DNA of 64,000 nt from Lindgomyces ingoldianus (lineage: Eukaryota; Ascomycota; Dothideomycetes; Pleosporales; Lindgomycetaceae), in NCBI RefSeq assembly GCF_010093535.1, contig NW_022985176.1, positions 752,665-816,664 on the forward strand, written 5' to 3'. Shown in pieces: positions 23,674 through 34,757 of the stretch. A program made the translations under genes and the position numbers. The notes below the pieces were generated by a model. It did not search any database and was not told the origin of the DNA. It was given only the letters and a program-made list of their open reading frames with translations. Within the stretch, counting starts at the first letter, position 1, and every line of letters starts with the position of its first letter.

Positions 23674-24243
23674 CTGGATGGACTTGAGGTTTCGCCACGA
23701 CTATGATGTATGATACGACTAATCAATGTCCTAAAGAGAAATATCAAACACCTCTGTCAATACTATAGTCTAGTTAAGAGTAAAGAGCATTCGGATTCCC
23801 AATATGAGATTTAAAGAGTCATCACTATCTAACCTAGTTTGCAGTGTATTCACAGGCGAGGCGATTGACGATTGTTATCTATAGGACACAAAATTTTTGT
23901 TCTAGCTAGCATATACTTCATGCTATGGACGAAGTTTGCGTAGGCGTCAACAGTATCTATTTGAAGAACAGCAATCAAACGTGTTGATCGGAGATTCTTT
24001 GCGTTGGCGGACCAATTCTAGTCCTTCGCCGAGAGAGACACGGGAAGTTCTGCGGTCATATCCTGTAACTATACTAGTAGCATGATCATGCATACGCGTA
24101 GAGGAACCAATGCAAAGTTCCCTGTGCGGATTGAAGAAAGTACCTGCAGTTTTCTTCGTATGCCTGGGCATACTAATGTAGGCCGGAACACGATCGAGTG
24201 GAGACCAAAATGGAGCCACAGAAAATGAGATCCCACAAGTGTC
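23674..24243. other. Intergenic between convergent genes
   Basis: 570 bases containing the presumed 3' UTRs of the aldehyde dehydrogenase and the FRG1-like gene. AT-rich near 23690-23920. No gene is seen. Confidence 0.5.
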
Positions 24244-25102
24244 TCAGCTAGCAAACTTGTCGTGGGAGGACTTCACTTTTATATCTAAGGCTGCCTCGTG
24301 GAAATTGCCGTCTCGTCTTGCTCTTTTCAGCTTCCGGACTTCGTCGTCATCAAGTCGACGTCCCACGATTTCTTCCAGCTCTTTGCGACTGATCTTCGAA
24401 TTGGCCTTTTCCTCTTTCGATGCTCTGAGCTTCGGTTTGAAACGGGCTTGCATGCGGAGGCGAAATGTGGTGGAGAAAGTGATGACTTCGGCGTCGCCTC
24501 GCACCTCCGGTCCACGACTCGCTGCTTCATCGACCATGAGGAATTTATCCCGCTGTGTTTGTAGGCTGAAGGTGGAAGGGTTGTCGGGAACTGGAATGCA
24601 GAGGAAGGATTCCTCTGGGGAGATAGCTGTCGAGTTTGCCGTAAGGATGCCGAGTTTGTCGCAGCCGAGGTATCTACAGTGATGCATGTTAGTGGCTGCA
24701 TTGGTTCAGACAGGCTAGGTATATTTACCTTCCGTGAGTGGCCTTGAAGCTGAAGCTTTCCGTGCCGGCGACCTGGTTTGCCACCCATACCTGCCTCACA
24801 TCATGCGGTTCGGCTGTAGCAGGGTCGCCGTCGATGAAGTTCTCGATGGCGCTGGTGAAGACCTTGCCATTCGGATCGCAAGCAAGGCAGGTTGGCGGCT
24901 CGGTGGGCAGCACAATCACGACTGGGCCGGACAAGTCGGTGGGTACGTCAGCCGTGACCCAGGAATCGTCGTCGGTTGAGGATTTGGTCTGTGATGCTGT
25001 TGCAGGAGCCTTGGAGGACAAGGCCTCACCATCTCCTTCCTCAACTACCCGTTTCCGTTTCTTAACCTTCTTGTCGCCCTTGAAGGCGAGCGGTTTGACC
25101 AT
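24244..25102 (-). CDS. FRG1-like family protein
   Basis: Minus-strand exons 25102-24729 and 24673-24244 give 267 residues. FRG1 proteins are nuclear/nucleolar, with a beta-trefoil fascin-like fold, actin-bundling activity and links to pre-mRNA splicing. Visible features are a basic N-terminus MVKPLAFKGDKKVKKRKR (a likely nuclear signal), a Ser/Asp-rich linker, then the trefoil start (VRQVWVANQVAGTESFSFK and HGRYLGCDKLGILTANSTAI), SLQTQRDKFL near the end of the trefoil, and a Lys/Glu-rich C-terminal helix. The 55-nt intron splits the Arg codon of HGRYLG (donor GTAAAT, acceptor TGTAG). It is divergent from the oxygenase at 25326, with a 223-base shared promoter. Confidence 0.85.
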
Positions 25103-25325
25103 CTTAAGTCGGCCTTCCGATTGACGTTGGGGTGCCCTTTCGAAGCGGCCAAGCCCCAGTTCAACCTCGGCGCGGGTCGCCCCGGCGGTGAGGAGCGGCA
25201 GTATGTTTTAGGCAGGTGAATGCCAAATGTTTTGATTCTTTGTCGCACATCGTCTTGGATTCAGAGTATAAAACGCAGCTTGTTCTTTCCAAATCTATAG
25301 TATCACTCAATTTATCGCTAACATA
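25103..25325. promoter_or_regulatory. Short bidirectional promoter (FRG1-like gene / 2OG oxygenase)
   Basis: 223 bases separate two divergent start codons, so both promoters must lie here or overlap the neighbouring coding sequence. A TATAAA-like box lies at about 25267-25272, upstream of the plus-strand gene. Confidence 0.5.
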
Positions 25326-26502
25326 ATGACCACTAATGCCACAGCAAACCAGGCCGCGGTATCGGTTAGCCTGAGTGACCTGCGGAATGGTATGTAGAAC
25401 TCACAAGCCGTGAATAAATCTAAACTTTCCAGACAATATCGAGTTCTCTATGCTGGAGGATGCTTTTGGTCCAGCATCGTTAGGTATCATCGTTGTGAAA
25501 GACCTTCCCGCACAGTTTCAAGAACTTCGGCGCAAGCTTCTCTCTTTCTCGTCTGCCCTAGGCAACCTCCCTCAAGATCAACTTGGTACATTCATACCCT
25601 TCTTACAATCTACGCTATGGCGTTGCTAACGACTGGTAGTAAAACTTGAGTCACCAGCATCGAAGTGGCTTGTGGGCTGGTCGTGCGGAAAGGAAACCTT
25701 GAAGGATGGCCACTACGACACTCTAAAAGGCTCTTACTATGTAAACTGCGCCCCAGCATTTGAGGACCTAGCACTTCAAAAGTCCCTAGCTGAGAAGTAT
25801 CCTTCTTTCTCGGAGTATACCGCTCCTAACGTCTGGCCTGCGCGAGAATTGCTTCCGGAATTTGAAGAAACCTTCCGAGAACTATGCAATCTAATCATTG
25901 AGATAGCGGCGCTGGTTGCCCGAGCATGCGACAAGTATGCAGAAGCGAACATCGAAGGATATAAGAAGGGCTATCTTGAACATGTTGTAAAGACGAGTGT
26001 CTCTACAAAAGCTCGATTACTGCATTACTTTCCCACTCCACAGTCGCAAGGCGATGCAATAGACGGCACGAATGGTGCTGAAGACGATTGGTGTGCAACC
26101 CATCTAGATCACGGCTGCCTTACTGGATTGACATCCGCAATGTTTGTGGATGAGGGGGCTCAATTCCTAAAGGCCGGTTCTTCATTTTCTTCTCTCGAAG
26201 AACTTGATTGTTCACCAGACCCTAAGGCAGGGCTCTATATCCATTCTCGGACAGGCGCCGTTACTAAGGTTGGGATTCCGCGCGACTGTCTTGGCTTCCA
26301 AACAGGCGAAGCACTTGAAGTCATCACGAAGGGCAAATTCAAAGCTGTGCCACACTTTGTGAGGGGCGCCAGAGCAGGGACCGGCGGTAAGGTGGCCCGG
26401 AACACGCTGGCGGTCTTCACCCAGCCAAATCTCTGGGAGATGGTTGATGAGAAAAGGGATTTTGCAATGTTCGCAAAGGAGATTGTTGAGAAGAATCATT
26501 AG
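25326..26502 (+). CDS. 2-oxoglutarate/Fe(II)-dependent oxygenase (isopenicillin-N-synthase-like fold)
   Basis: Exons 25326-25389, 25433-25585 and 25640-26502 give 359 residues. The fold is that of the 2OG-Fe(II) dioxygenases: an N-terminal DIOX_N-like segment (MLEDAFGPASLGIIVVKDLP) and a double-stranded beta helix carrying the iron ligands H-x-D in ATHLDHGCLTGLTSAMF and a distal His in KAVPHFVRGA, with basic residues after it that could bind 2-oxoglutarate. The long insert between the substrate strand and the HxD motif resembles fungal members annotated only as clavaminate- or isopenicillin-synthase-like. The substrate is unknown. There is no neighbouring synthase, so this does not look like part of a biosynthetic cluster. 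Introns are 43 and 54 nt, both interrupting codons (phase 1). Confidence 0.82.
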
Positions 26503-27558
26503 CAATTTTCGAGCAATTGAATCTAAATCGAAAAAGAGGAAGCTAGACAGTGGATCGAATGACGTTATCAATAAAATGGTGACTAGTCACGTGGGCAACT
26601 ATCGAAGCCGAAGCGCACGATTCAGGGGCTCTCGGTTTCAAGTGCAAAGTCTCCTCAGCCTCCGCCTGCCTACAGTTATTGCTTTACGCCACACGGTAAT
26701 TCATACTCGCGTATATCTTCCCCAACAACTTCATCAGTCCAGGGGTGACGTACCACATGGCTAGGCCGACGATACGGAGCGGGTTCATCCCGCCCAATCA
26801 ACGTTAACAATTAAACCACATGTCAAGCGACAGGTGGTCGAACAGCGTTTCCAACCACAGAGGCGCTTCGCCTCAGGCCCTCCTCTCTCGTGCATCGGTT
26901 CCGAGAATTCATGACGACAGCGGCATGAGTCTGCCAGCAGTCAAATTTGAGGCTCATTAGGCACTTTGGGAAGCGCATTCTGTTCAGCAAGATGCGCATC
27001 GCGAGTAAAAATAGGCACGCTGTTCGGCAAATGGCCAGGGTCACTTTCTGCCACCAGTCATGAATTCCCCTGCTTCTTTTCACTTGCCAAGTCCTCAATT
27101 GTGCCAGAGGAGTTGGGGGCGGCCCAAGAAATGGTGCCGTTTTACCGATTTACCTTACGCGGCCATGAAGTTCCAAGGCTGGGCGCCTCTCGCAGCTTGG
27201 AACCTTACGCCACAATAAGGAAAGAATTCGTCAATGATTGCTCTCTCCTGAATGCTCTCTATCATGCCAAGACTTCAAGCAGATATCCGTTCCCGGACAA
27301 CCTGTCCCGGACAACCTGTCTCGTAACCAGCTGCTCCTTCAAGGTTCTCTCACGGTCTCTCCTCGAATGCATAGAATAGAACTTACGTTGTCGCCCCTCC
27401 CATTTGCGCCACCTAATTACTGTCAGATTTCTTCTTTCGAGCTTCTTCTCCTCGCTCCGCAAGCATTTCTTACCATACTCTTCTGTCATTCTGGGCTATT
27501 TCCTTTTTCCCAATAGGCCTGCGCCACAACATATATCTCCGAAGAAGACTCCACTAGT
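26503..27558. other. 1.06 kb intergenic region
   Basis: No supported gene. A duplicated CCCGGACAACCTGT unit lies near 27291-27317. Pyrimidine-rich sequence follows toward the acyltransferase start, as expected of a promoter/leader. Confidence 0.4.
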
Positions 27559-29128
27559 ATGGGGAATGAAGGTCGTCAAAATGTGAAATGGGTTGAGGTA
27601 AGCGGTCACAAATTACACTACGGCATGTTGGCACATGTGGCAGGACCTATCAGGGCGTAGGAAAGGACTGAGGTCTGTGGGTATCCTGTTGCTCTCAATC
27701 CAGCAACGGTCTTAGCAGATAAAGTTCTCCCTGTTAATGTTCCGTGGTCAGTGCTGATATGCTGTATGTTTCATTTCTTGTTAACAATGCTCCGCAGGGT
27801 GTCCGTGGACTTGCATCATTCTTCGTTGTCGTTACACATCTCTGTCGAGCTTGGGAGTATACGCTATGGTTTCCACGGGACAACGAACACGCAAGTGCCA
27901 AAATCCTGCAATTACCTTTTCTCCGCCTTCCATGGCAAGGTCGCATCGGAGTCACCATGTTTGCATTCCTCACCGGCTACGTCTGTGCTTTGAAGCCACT
28001 TCGACAGGCCAGATCCGGATATCCATCAGCTGCCTTGACAACAGTTGCCAAATCTGCATTTCGACGTCCACCTCGGCTAATTCTCCCTGCTACGTTCGCA
28101 ATGGCCATTGCTTGGATGGTTGCTCAGTTTGGTGGCTTTAAAGTGTCGAATCGGTGCGACTCTGGTTGGCTAAGGTTCTCCAGCCCGGAGGTCGGGAGTC
28201 TTAGGGAGGAGATCCCTAGATTTTTTCACAACTTCCAGAGCGTGTGGATCAACGGTCGTATGGAGTATGATGATCATCAATGGGCGCTGCTTCCACTATT
28301 GAAGGGCGCCTTCATGGTGTATGTAACACTGTGCGCTACCATCTTCATGAAGTTTCGATTCCGCATGCTCTCATATATAACCCTCTACGGGTGGTACTGG
28401 CTAGATAATACCCAAGAGACCGGTGAGAAGCAGCAGGCTATAGCTCGTATCGCACAGCCCAGACTGACGAGTGGTTAGAAACCTTTCACTGCCAGATGTT
28501 CTTTGGAATGATCCTGTGTGACCTCGGCTCGCACCCACCCTTCCGGCAATTCCTAGAAAGATGGCTGAAAACTCGTAGAGTCATGCAAGTAGGGCTCGTT
28601 ACCGTAGGTGTATATGTGGCAGGCTACCCCGGAGAGCACCCAGAGTGGTCCACGTGGTCCCGACAACTCCTTGATGTCGGGAATACCTTGTTTCCACCAA
28701 ACATAAACACGGGTAAGAGGTGGTCCGCAGTTGGATGGCAGATGTGCGCAACAGCGATATGGCTCTCTCCGACACTCCAAGGGATCTTCTCAAACCGGCT
28801 CTTCCTGTGGATTGGCAAAAATAGCTTTGCTGTATATCTTATTCATGGTACTCTACTCCGCGTTGTGCTAGCACGAATGGTATACGGTTGGTCGGGGGAG
28901 CCTTGGGTGGTCGATAAAAACGAGGAAGGTGAACCCGTCTATCACTGGCTTCCTAGAGCCGGCCCACTTGTCTTCATGGTATCCCTACCTCTTTGGTTTA
29001 CTATCGTCTACTCGTGCGCTCACCTCTGGACAACTTTCGTCGATGGATTCTGTGCTAAGCTGACCGCTTTTCTGGAGCGATATATGTTTGAATCTGAAGA
29101 CAAAAAAAACGGCTCGGCGTTTGTATAA
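27559..29128 (+). CDS. Acyltransferase-3 family multi-pass membrane protein
   Basis: Exons 27559-27597, 27798-28422 and 28479-29128 give 437 residues. Acyltransferase_3 proteins are about ten-pass membrane enzymes that move acyl groups onto sugars, lipids or small molecules. The first exon (MGNEGRQNVKWVE) joins in phase 0 to GVRGLASFFVVVTHLCRAW, giving the family signature WVEGVRGLASF with the conserved His of the first membrane helix. Later features are RLPWQGRIGVTMFAFLTGYV, FRRPPRLILPA, FFGMILCDLG, and FLWIGKNSFAVYLIHGTLLR near the end. The second intron uses the acceptor GGTTAG at 28478 after a CTGAC branch. The first intron is 200 nt, long for this window; an alternative is a start at the in-frame ATG 27759. 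The substrate is unknown. Confidence 0.8.
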
Positions 29129-29513
29129 TAGTCCTACTTTGCAACACAAACAACAGAACCTTCCAATCTTACCTAGAGTGGAAAATTATAATTATTATGT
29201 TAAGGCATTCACTGCTACTATCCTCCTTCAGAGATAAGCCAATCAGTGGCTCGAATTAGTCTTGGCCAATCAGCCCATGTACCACATTTTGTCTGCCCCA
29301 GAAGTTAGATAGCAGCGGTGGATGAGACTATGGTGAGGAGCAATCACGATGTCTACCTTGATCCGGGTGCATTCTATGGGCAAATCTCTAGCATCAGACA
29401 ATTATCCATCTCCAATGTTGGTGGAGACGGTCATGAAATTCGGTAGTTGAGAGAAATCTTCATAGAGATGACATTGGCAGTGGCACAGCATATCTCCGTC
29501 ATACGATTATACA
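29129..29513. other. Intergenic, start of an AT-rich accessory pocket
   Basis: 385 AT-rich bases after the acyltransferase. No gene is seen. Confidence 0.4.
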
Positions 29514-30211
29514 GTGAAGTGTCCTTCTTTGCTAGCATATGGGCACCTAGAAGTGGTCAACATTCTCCCAGAGACTCAAGTAGATGAAGGTTTGGAGGTC
29601 TATATGGCAATTCCCCGTAACGAGGGCTGGGTATGGATTGCGTTCACGTCCTGGTTATATTTTCGACTGTGCGAGAGACTTTCAGTGCCCTCTGGCCAAA
29701 TTATTACACATTCTGCAAGGGTGTCTTGCAGTATCCAGAGTCGTCTCAATGGTCCGAGAAACTGGTTGTTTTGGTTAATGACGTAAAACCAGGTGTTGTC
29801 CTCACAGCAACTCAAGCTGCTTTCTTTCGACTTAGAAGGGGAGCCCCTCAGGAGAGCCATGACCTCGTTATTCCCAACTTGGGATGCAATATCTTTAGGG
29901 AAATATGCGGAGATAGAACCCAGTTCAGGGAAGAGGTAAGTTATTTTAGCTCGGTACAAAAGAAATACGAAGCACGAATTCACCTCATATTCCTTGTCAA
30001 GTCTGCATATTCGGCCATGTTCTGGCAAGGAGCGGGAGACGAAAGACTATTCTAATATGAATGATAAACCGCTAGGTGCATTACTTATAATCCTTTTGTT
30101 GATGATTAGGCGGAGCGGGAAGTCCGCATATCGAAGGGAACCTTGGTGGATATGTTTGAAAATACTGGGTTAGAAGCAGATCTAGGGTGGAAAGCGGCGG
30201 GCTTCACGTAA
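29514..30211 (+). pseudogene. Unidentified coding-like remnant, possibly spliced
   Basis: A plus-strand frame from an ATG at 29633 runs to a strong donor (GAG|GTAAGT) at 29936. A TTAG acceptor at 30109 resumes in phase 0 and ends in TAA at 30209-30211, giving 134 residues. The second part (KGTLVDMFENTGLEADLGWK) has coding-like composition. Upstream, two other frames carry suggestive text (GHLEVVNILPETQVD, and a Cys-rich piece ending near 29700), as if the reading frame had been broken by small indels near 29690-29710. I do not recognise the family. GHLEVV is faintly ankyrin-like. It may be a decayed gene or a short real gene. The antisense 142-codon frame at 29600-30028 is probably a shadow. 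Confidence 0.3.
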
Positions 30212-30832
30212 TGCCTATTCTATGCCTAAGTGTGACAAGGGATAGCCCAGCTACTTCGATGTGCCAGGATCTTTCCATTTATACTGATAGAGTTAGGCGG
30301 TTTTCACGTCCTAACCTTCACTTCGTGTGTTTAAATTAGCTGAATCTTGTGTGTGCAGAAGCTTGTTCATGGTGTTGTAGGTGTCCCTTTTCGGTATTGA
30401 CACTGACTAACCGCTCGATACTTTCGATCTTGCTATACAAACCTCTTACCTTTGCTCCATCCCTCAAACACCTAACGCTCCTGCGTTTCTACCGCTTCTA
30501 ATCATCCTTGGCGGCTTAGTTGCCTCTCATGACACAATCACAAAGCTTGCTCGCTGCATTGTTTGCTTTGCGATATCTTTATTGCTTCCTTTACCTTTCT
30601 CTCTTCGTCTCCCACTTTCAGTAACCCCAACCCTCGGATCACTTATCGCCCTACTCTAGTTTCCATTGCTAGCTCATACCACAGATTCTACTCTTCACCG
30701 AATACCTTTCTCCTCTCCACGTCTAGTTTTCCCATGTACTCCTGGTAATAAATTTTATTATACGAAAAGCCACTCCTTTCTAGCAAATGAAAATTTCTGA
30801 CCGCTTTAGCTCGTCTATTTGGTATACTAGCT
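30212..30832. other. Intergenic, pyrimidine-rich
   Basis: 620 bases, rich in C and T on the plus strand from about 30420 to 30760. No gene is seen. Confidence 0.4.
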
Positions 30833-32896
30833 TTAACGCTGTCGTATTCCATTTAATACTGTCCAACATATTCTGGCCATTCGCTGCAGGCTCTTCCAGA
30901 GGTTCTGTTGGCCCAATAGTCTTCTCGGTTTCGTCTTTATCTCTCTCTGACCCCAAAGGGTGTTTTCACCAGGGTTAAGGCTTTCTACCGTTGGAATCTC
31001 AATTGTTCCTACTCGTCTATACATACCTACTCCGCGGGCCTTCGCAAGAACGAGCCCAAATATACATCGTGGTGTGGCAAGTAACGGTAGCAAGAGTATT
31101 CCAGATTTATGACCCATCTTCCGTATCTCATCTTCAGGGCGGTCGAGATTAATTTGTGCGCCAAATGGACATTCAAGCGAAAAGCGAACGCTGGCGGTTT
31201 CGAAGCTGAGCATTTCCCCGTTCGACCAATTGATCTTTAGAGGAAGACAGATTCCCTGTACTCGGATGGAAGGATGTCTAGAAAGCGCAGTGTCTCCATT
31301 TGGGTTGGGATCTAATATCTCCCCTTCATTGATGAAAAGGCGTCGCACCTCCCCAGGAAAAGTCGGGTAGTCTATCAGTCCGTCAACAGATACCCATGAC
31401 CAACTGGGAGCACGTAAGGAGGTTTCACTGATTGCAAAGGACTCTTTTGCCTCGCTGGAGCGATACCACGTAAGATCATAAGCAATATTGTTTTGCCACA
31501 CGCCTGCAACGCACCGGCCTCCCGTGCTTGCCATAACAGCCCTTGTAACGCCTTCAAAGGCAATTAGCTTGTCCTTGGGAAAGGTAAGAGCGCATTTAGA
31601 GTAGCTCTACACTACAGCATGCCACTCCCTAGCGAGATTGTCGTTCAAAGTCTCGTTTGAGCTCTGAGACAGGCTCGTGAGTCTTTCGTAGAGGCGTGGT
31701 TTGCTAAGGCACGATGCGGCAGATGCCTGAGGGAGTCCATCTGGGAACATTTCCGATGCCTCGAGTTCTCTACCTTCCCATGCTAGCTGTTGACGGCCGA
31801 ATTGGAGTACCCTCCGAGCCGAGAATCGTTCTTGGAAAACCCACCCTCTATTATTGAGAGGAGCATTCTCGATCTCGTCATTCCAGGTGTTACTGTCGAT
31901 AATAAAATAATCTTGATGAATTCCATCGATACCTAGTCTGACCTTGGATGGCAGGGTCGGAACTAGGTCTCTGTCACAAAAGAGCGACTCATTACCTTCG
32001 GATGACAGGGTGGCAGAAATATTCAGGAAAGCGCATGCGTATACGTTGTACATGCTCTGGGATTCGATTTCCCAGTCTGATAGATCGTCTTCATCCTGTT
32101 TGATGCATAAGGCGTCAATCCAAAGGTAATAAGATCTTCAGGTGCTGGGCAATCTTGACAGAGTCGCGAAAAACTTGGGATAGGCTGGATAGTTGGACCC
32201 CACGTGTCAGCCTTGCCATTGTGGCAGAAGTGAGCTTCAACTTCATATGTGGTCCCCATCGATGACTTAAGGTAATATATGGGCCTTTCGGGCCATGATC
32301 CTTCGAGACCACAAGCCTCACTTTCTGATCTTGGGAGCCGAAATGTAGTAGTCGGGTTGGGTACCATGAATTACTGTCATCCTTGCAATTGCCATGGTTC
32401 CTTTTGCATTTTTCAATCCACCTCATAGGTACTATAAGATCGAGTGGCTTTTTCGGGGTAGTGAAGGGACGTAAAGTGAACTCTGCGAATAATCAATCTC
32501 TCAAACCTGTACAGCGCTACATAATCTCAAAGAACAGAACATACCTTCGGCAGGAAACACACTTATATCAACCCCACAGGCATCATCATCGGGATCATGG
32601 CCACGAACTGTGATGTTTATTAAGAACATGTAAAGACTGTGTTCACGTCCATCGAAACGTCCAATACCAATCACAGAGTATGTTACAGGGAGTTCATCTT
32701 TACGCCAGACATCGGACAGCTCAGGATGCTCGGTTTCCAACCACCTTGAGAACTTGGCACAGATCCAGCAATTGCGGATAGTGGCAGGTACAAATCAGGG
32801 TAGAGTGATGCTGAGATCTCTACTTGTGAGTTTAGGCCCTTTATCTTGGGGATGAAGCCTGATAATCGCTAAGGAGCATGTATCACAGTCCGGCAT
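30833..32896 (-). pseudogene. HET-domain (heterokaryon incompatibility) gene, disrupted
   Basis: Minus strand. An ATG at 32896 opens a frame with two C-x2-C pairs (DCDTC, CWIC) typical of the N-terminus of HET proteins. A 62-nt intron (donor 32544, acceptor 32483) leads to the HET domain: GPYITLSHRWG, then YLWIDALCIKQDEDD, then MYNVYACAFLNISAT, GWVFQERFSARRVLQFG and, late, LRAPSWSWVSVDG. HET proteins trigger vegetative incompatibility after fusion of unlike hyphae. Three lesions break it: TGA at 32797-32795, a one-base frame change near 32125-32135 between the VFRDSVKIAQHL and YLWID segments, and TAG at 31609-31607 inside the WHAVV / SYSKCALTF junction. No plausible intron removes any of them. 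The order and phase of all segments are otherwise intact, so decay looks recent. Sequencing errors could mimic one lesion but hardly three. Confidence 0.8.
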
Positions 32897-34757
32897 ACTG
32901 CAGCTGGTACGAATATGCTGGATATAGTGTCCTTTTGCTTGTTAACAATTACCGTGTTCGAGGGAAAGAAGTTAAAGGCAGACCAGAACAATAGTTAATA
33001 TCTAATGGGGATTAAGGAAACGAATTTCGCGTCAAGGAGCAGAATTTTGTATCCTACGGTTGAAGGTGAAGGAGGCGCGTGCAGTTCTGTAGGACACACA
33101 GTCGCTGTGCGGCGTAGAGAGACCAACTACGTCAGAAGTTTCTTAGTAATACTTGAAAGGAACCATTCTGATTGAACACCACACCTCCAAATTTGGCAGC
33201 GGATTTCTCGATAACCTGCATTGTGGTGCAATGTAATAACCATCATGCTGTCTGCTACTTTCTTCCGCAAACGAGAGACACACTCTTTTCTTCTAGGATA
33301 TATATACTCCCTAAAAGTTTTAACTAGAGTGGAATGCATTTTTCAAAGATTCCGGACAGTCACGATTTAGCTGCGCGCTTCACCATGTCAGCCACTGAAC
33401 CGTTTGGTTCTGCATGCGTTGGGTCGGCCGGAACTGGAATTATGGAGTAAGAGCTTCGTGGGAAGTCGTGGGTAAGCGATTTTTTATGGATAGCGGCATG
33501 TACGCTGCGGATATATTTAGATGAATGTGTAGAGAATTACTGGGCGTAGTAGCTCATGAACGAAGGTCAACAGAACTCCTGGTAATGCGAGTTGAATGCG
33601 TTGATGGATTTCGCAGGATAAATGCACTTTTGATCTGAGAAGGATAGTGGAAAGGGGAGTTGAATGTAGGAGATGGTGAAGAGCGTGAGGATTTCGGAAG
33701 TCGCGGTCAGGACTGCAAAGGGCGTATGGAGTAATAAGAAGATTGAAGGTGTTGATTTTCAAGGTCAAGCCGCTGGATATAATATTAACTTAAAGTATGC
33801 TGGAACACGATTTGTCAGAACGGAACGTGTGTTGGGGGGGGGGTCTGATCTACCTGAAATTGGAGGAGAACTTTTGTGAAGTTAAATCCAAGCTCGAATC
33901 CGAGCAACATGACGAAGAAGAAATTGGAGAGCCTCCGGGGACAAAGCGTCCGCGAATGTCGGGATGTTGTTGGGATTACTAATTACGATATTTCTGGGGT
34001 TCGAAAGGCCGGAATGAAGAAGATAGGCATCCAATGAACATCTGATGCGGCGGTTTTGTAAAGAAATACTCATTCACTTCTAGGATGCAACAACGAAACG
34101 AGCTCCTTAATCTAAAACATCCATAGTTTTTTTTGCTCCAAGTCTGGGCAATGGGTTAGAGGGAAAGGCGTGGGTCCGAGTATGACATCTATGCGCTTGG
34201 AGATGGGGTAGATAAATGCATTCCTACAGAATCCTGGAGAGCTCTAAGTGTGCCGGAGGAGCAGGGGGATACTATTAATAAGGTTCTGTATCTATATCCG
34301 AAGATGCCGAAATACGACGAAAGCGGCGATGTGGAGATGTGTTGTGTGAAGGAAGGGTACAGTATCAAGCGTTCAGATATGGAGTACCCGAGCCAATACC
34401 TACGCCTTGGCACAGTTCGCTTCTGCACTCTGCGTCTGCAAGCTGAGTTGTTGCTTTGGCCTCACGACTTGTCTTAGGATTTCTGCGCTTCAACTATACA
34501 AGATATGCAAAGTAACCTTCACATAAACTTTAACACAGGTAAGGAAATAACTAGGTATGATATTGGGGACCACAGTTGTTCCCCTACAGTTAATCTGAAG
34601 TCCTTACTCGCTAGTCGTGCGTAGTTGAAGAAATCTCGGCACGGATCACACCGCGGGCAATGCTCCTAGAATTTATTCTACCCGCAACAAAGTTGCCCAG
34701 CAATCCCACAGCCACCACCCAAACAGAGCCCTTGAACAACACCTTCACAAGTCCAAA
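32897..34757. other. 1.9 kb accessory-pocket region with coding-like scraps
   Basis: No gene I can support. On the plus strand, an ATG in good context at about 33384 opens 20 codons (MSATEPFGSACVGSAGTGIM) before a GTAAGAG donor-like site. A frame at about 34173-34477 (SEYDIYALGDGVDKCIP and later KVLYLYPKMPKYDESG) looks coding but follows a stop. A minus-strand frame at 34073-33882 (FADALSPEALQFLLRHVARI) is also protein-like. A run of ten G lies at 33834-33843. These could be remnants of one or more decayed genes. Confidence 0.35.

Noticed and set aside
24239..24682. 147-codon plus-strand frame opposite the FRG1-like second exon
   Set aside because: It is the mirror of a family-matching exon on the minus strand and has low-complexity Ser/Arg composition.
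31607..32740. Reading the HET locus as a set of small intact genes
   Set aside because: The pieces are contiguous parts of one HET domain in order, and none alone would form a complete domain.
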